Source: Paramyrothecium sp. XJ0827 (Eukaryota; Ascomycota; Sordariomycetes; Hypocreales; Stachybotryaceae). Taken from it: a DNA stretch of 64,000 nucleotides. Under the pieces are notes generated by a model. It made no database searches. It was not told where the DNA came from and saw nothing but the letters and a program-made list of their open reading frames with translations. A program made the translations under genes and the position numbers. The stretch covers positions 248,001-312,000 of the forward strand of contig JAJFPB010000013.1 of assembly GCA_020881915.1 (NCBI GenBank), in the 5' to 3' direction. Position 1 is the first letter of the stretch, and every line of letters starts with the position of its first letter. This document shows positions 62,241 through 64,000 of the stretch, piece after piece.

Positions 62241-63273
62241 CAGGAAGTCGTTGCCTGAGGCCGCCTCCGCCGACACGATCACGCCGCGGGGCCAGAACCG
62301 GCGCGCTTCCAGCCAAGGCTTGCATTCCAGTCCGGCATACGATGCAGCGAGTGACAGCTGCATCTCCAACTCCGCGTACGGCGCGACGACCACGGTGACT
62401 CCCGCCCCCTCCAACATGGCCGGTACTATGAAGACCAGGCTCTGTTCAACACCCGGGGGGGGGCCACCGCGACCAGCGGCGACGCCTTCGCCGCGGCCAG
62501 CTGTACGGCCTTCTTCTGCTGGGGCGTTCTGAACTCCGCGTTGCTGTCCCGGATAACTCTTCGCAGGGTGTTCAACATGCTTCCCCTCGTCGGTTTCGTG
62601 CCTGGGTCCTCCTGAGTCTCAGGGTCTTGGGTCGCCTGGCGTGAGGAGAAGGGACAAGAATCGGCCCTGGCGGATCTGTGCTGGCGTTAAGTTCAAGCTT
62701 TGCTTTCCAACGCCGACAATGGGGATGAAGTCGATTTAGGATTCGATGCTTGCGGGCCCAGCTGCCCGAAGAACCGGTGCGGGCAGTGGCTGACTTGTCG
62801 GTACACTCCAATGACCCCCGCAGACATCCGTTTATGTTATCGATCGGAACGCCGAAAGTCGCCGCTGTCGCCGTTGTGTGAAAGGATCAGACGCCGAGCT
62901 CGAGAAGAAAATCCTCTCCATGTCAGCCGGCTTCTGGATGCAGCGGCTGAATGCTGAATGGGGACCCCTTGAGAACTCGCTCTGGCACTTCGTCGCCGTG
63001 CTGGGTATCGACGGGCAGGCCGGCCAGCCGAGACTTGCACATCTGTGTGCACTCATCATCGATGGCGAGATGGTTCTATCAACGCAGTACCATAAGTCCT
63101 TGGCCTACCTCGACTCGCCGAATGTCCTACCACGATTCCTGGATGCGTGACTGGGCAACGAATGGCTATAATCACGGTATACGTAAGCTTCCTTCTCCCG
63201 CAACCTGAAGATGGGATCTACAGCTCCTCGAGGTCATGCCGTTGGCCTGCGGTGAAGGAGAAGCCATGCCCCC
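62241..63273 (+). pseudogene. Decayed coding sequence(s), possibly OrsD/recombinase-like relic
   Basis: Protein-like but broken frames on the plus strand. The best is 62878-63150, reading FWMQRLNAEWGPLENSLWHF, then AVLGIDGQAG and a C-terminal PRFLDA. The sense of an L-x-FxxxLxxxW...LxFxAVLGID pattern resembles the central part of large multi-copy fungal OrsD-type proteins, but this is a weak pattern match. The frame at 62251-62532 is low-complexity Pro/Ala/Thr. No intact gene. Confidence 0.3.
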
Positions 63274-63921
63274 TCACGCAGTTTGACTTCGCTTAGCGGG
63301 GTGAGCCTCAGGTAGCAGTACAGGAACCGTTTCCAGTAGCCCAGGTGTTGGCCCATGCTGCTCTTCTCCCTGTGACCCCAACGGTCGGCTGTGGGCGTCG
63401 TTCGGGTGTGGGCTGGCTAACAGCAATCTCGTCATGAGAGGCATACTCTTGAGACCATTAACGCAACGGGTGAAGAATATACGGTCGGTCGCGGCAGCCA
63501 GTCGCAGCAGCTCATCTTCTCTCGGCCGCGTGCTGCGACCGCAACATCCGGCATTCACCGTGAGCAGATAGATATCAGACCATAATACGGAGTAGGTAGT
63601 GTGGAGTGTTTGCAAGATACGCGTTGCCACGGTGGGCTCCTTGGACAGAGGCAGGCAAATGACTAACTTCAGAGGCAGATCGAGATGCTGCCGGAGATGG
63701 TATCGAGAAGGCTGGGGGTGGCTCAAGCCGTGTGATTTCTCAATGCGGAAGGGTCCCCTGCCACCGACTATCGTGAAGACACTGCTACGTAGTGTTGGAG
63801 GGGGGGGGAGAAGGGAAAAGCAAGCAATAATAAAAAGGAAAGAAGACGTACTGAAAGGTGGAGAGGATGCGAAGCGGTGAAAATCGTTCTGCTCTCGCTC
63901 CATCTCGTCTGAACCCCACAA
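63274..63921 (-). CDS. Hypothetical protein
   Basis: 215-residue open frame from MWGSDEMEREQ. A hydrophobic stretch (SSFLFIIACFSLLPPPP) at about 25-42 could be a membrane or signal segment. The middle reads HLDLPLKLVICLPLSKEP, then CCGRSTRPREDELLRLAAAT. No family is recognised. A good part of the N-terminus is low complexity and may be non-coding; the true start could be further in. The C-terminus is rich in Pro and His. Confidence 0.3.
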   Translation of the reverse strand: MWGSDEMEREQNDFHRFASSPPFSTSSFLFIIACFSLLPPPPTLRSSVFTIVGGRGPFRIEKSHGLSHPQPSRYHLRQHLDLPLKLVICLPLSKEPTVATRILQTLHTTYSVLWSDIYLLTVNAGCCGRSTRPREDELLRLAAATDRIFFTRCVNGLKSMPLMTRLLLASPHPNDAHSRPLGSQGEEQHGPTPGLLETVPVLLPEAHPAKRSQTA

Positions 63922-64000
63922 AATTCTCTACATGCTGGCTCTTGTTATTGGCCGTTTTGCGACCCCGCCCCCATCCCATGCGACTGTTATGTGGATAGGT
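63922..64000. other. Right edge of window, nothing recognised
   Basis: Too short to interpret; no feature is seen. Confidence 0.3.

Noticed and set aside
1..64000. tRNA or rRNA genes
   Set aside because: A read-through for cloverleaf-like A/B box combinations and rRNA landmarks gave nothing convincing; a covariance-model search was not possible.

Overview
This looks like nuclear DNA of a filamentous ascomycete (Pezizomycotina; Eurotiomycetes is the best guess). The host genes have short introns of about 47-79 nt with GTRNGT-type donors, CTRAY-type branch points and YAG or AAG acceptors. The gene families are typical of moulds: Zn2Cys6 and C2H2 regulators, a GFA/CENP-V protein, a TPMT-like methyltransferase, fungal glutamate decarboxylase, a tannase and a caspase-like protein. 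The mobile elements are also characteristic: pogo/Fot1-like, Tc1-like, hAT and piggyBac-like DNA transposons, a Tad-like LINE, and a solo LTR.

Layout. 1-6.6 kb is a mostly intact host segment: a zinc-type alcohol dehydrogenase running off the left edge, a Zn2Cys6 regulator, a GFA-domain protein and a methyltransferase. 7-14.4 kb holds two TA-flanked pogo-like transposons. The first is interrupted inside its transposase by a piggyBac-like element; the second looks intact. 14.9-16.4 kb is an AflR-like regulator with a frameshift in its zinc cluster. 16.8-20.7 kb is a stack: a truncated pogo, a hAT end, a piggyBac-like element carrying a solo LTR, and a cut OrsD-type gene. 21-29.8 kb is host again: a caspase-like protein, a CorA/ALR magnesium transporter, a Myb-like protein and a tannase. 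30-35.9 kb is a nearly complete LINE lying just beyond the 3' end of glutamate decarboxylase (36.1-38.0 kb). 39.1-40.2 kb is a truncated pogo. Two homologous genes of unknown function (40.6 and 50.7 kb) bracket a vacuolar iron transporter and a deeply nested transposon (43.0-50.0 kb). In that nest a pogo element contains a Tc1-like element, which contains another pogo. 51.5-59.0 kb is a piggyBac-like relic split by one hAT and terminated by a second hAT. 59-64 kb has relics (RNase H, ankyrin), an intact-looking C2H2 regulator and decayed copies of genes.

How it fits together. No biosynthetic cluster or operon-like pathway is visible. The host genes are independent housekeeping, regulatory or secondary functions separated by repeat islands. 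The transposons record an order of events through target-site duplications: the host ORF or older element is cut exactly at TA (pogo/Tc1), AT (piggyBac-like), 8 bp (hAT) or 5 bp (LTR). Many older copies carry stop codons that C-to-T or G-to-A changes would explain, which fits RIP-like mutation. The most notable observations are: (a) a piggyBac-like element apparently duplicating AT rather than TTAA; (b) a Tc1-like element carrying a second, convergent gene of unknown function; (c) two transposons whose two flanks do not match, marking rearrangement breakpoints; (d) a 145-bp insertion with an 11-bp target duplication and a (TG)n end, resembling a short retroposon.
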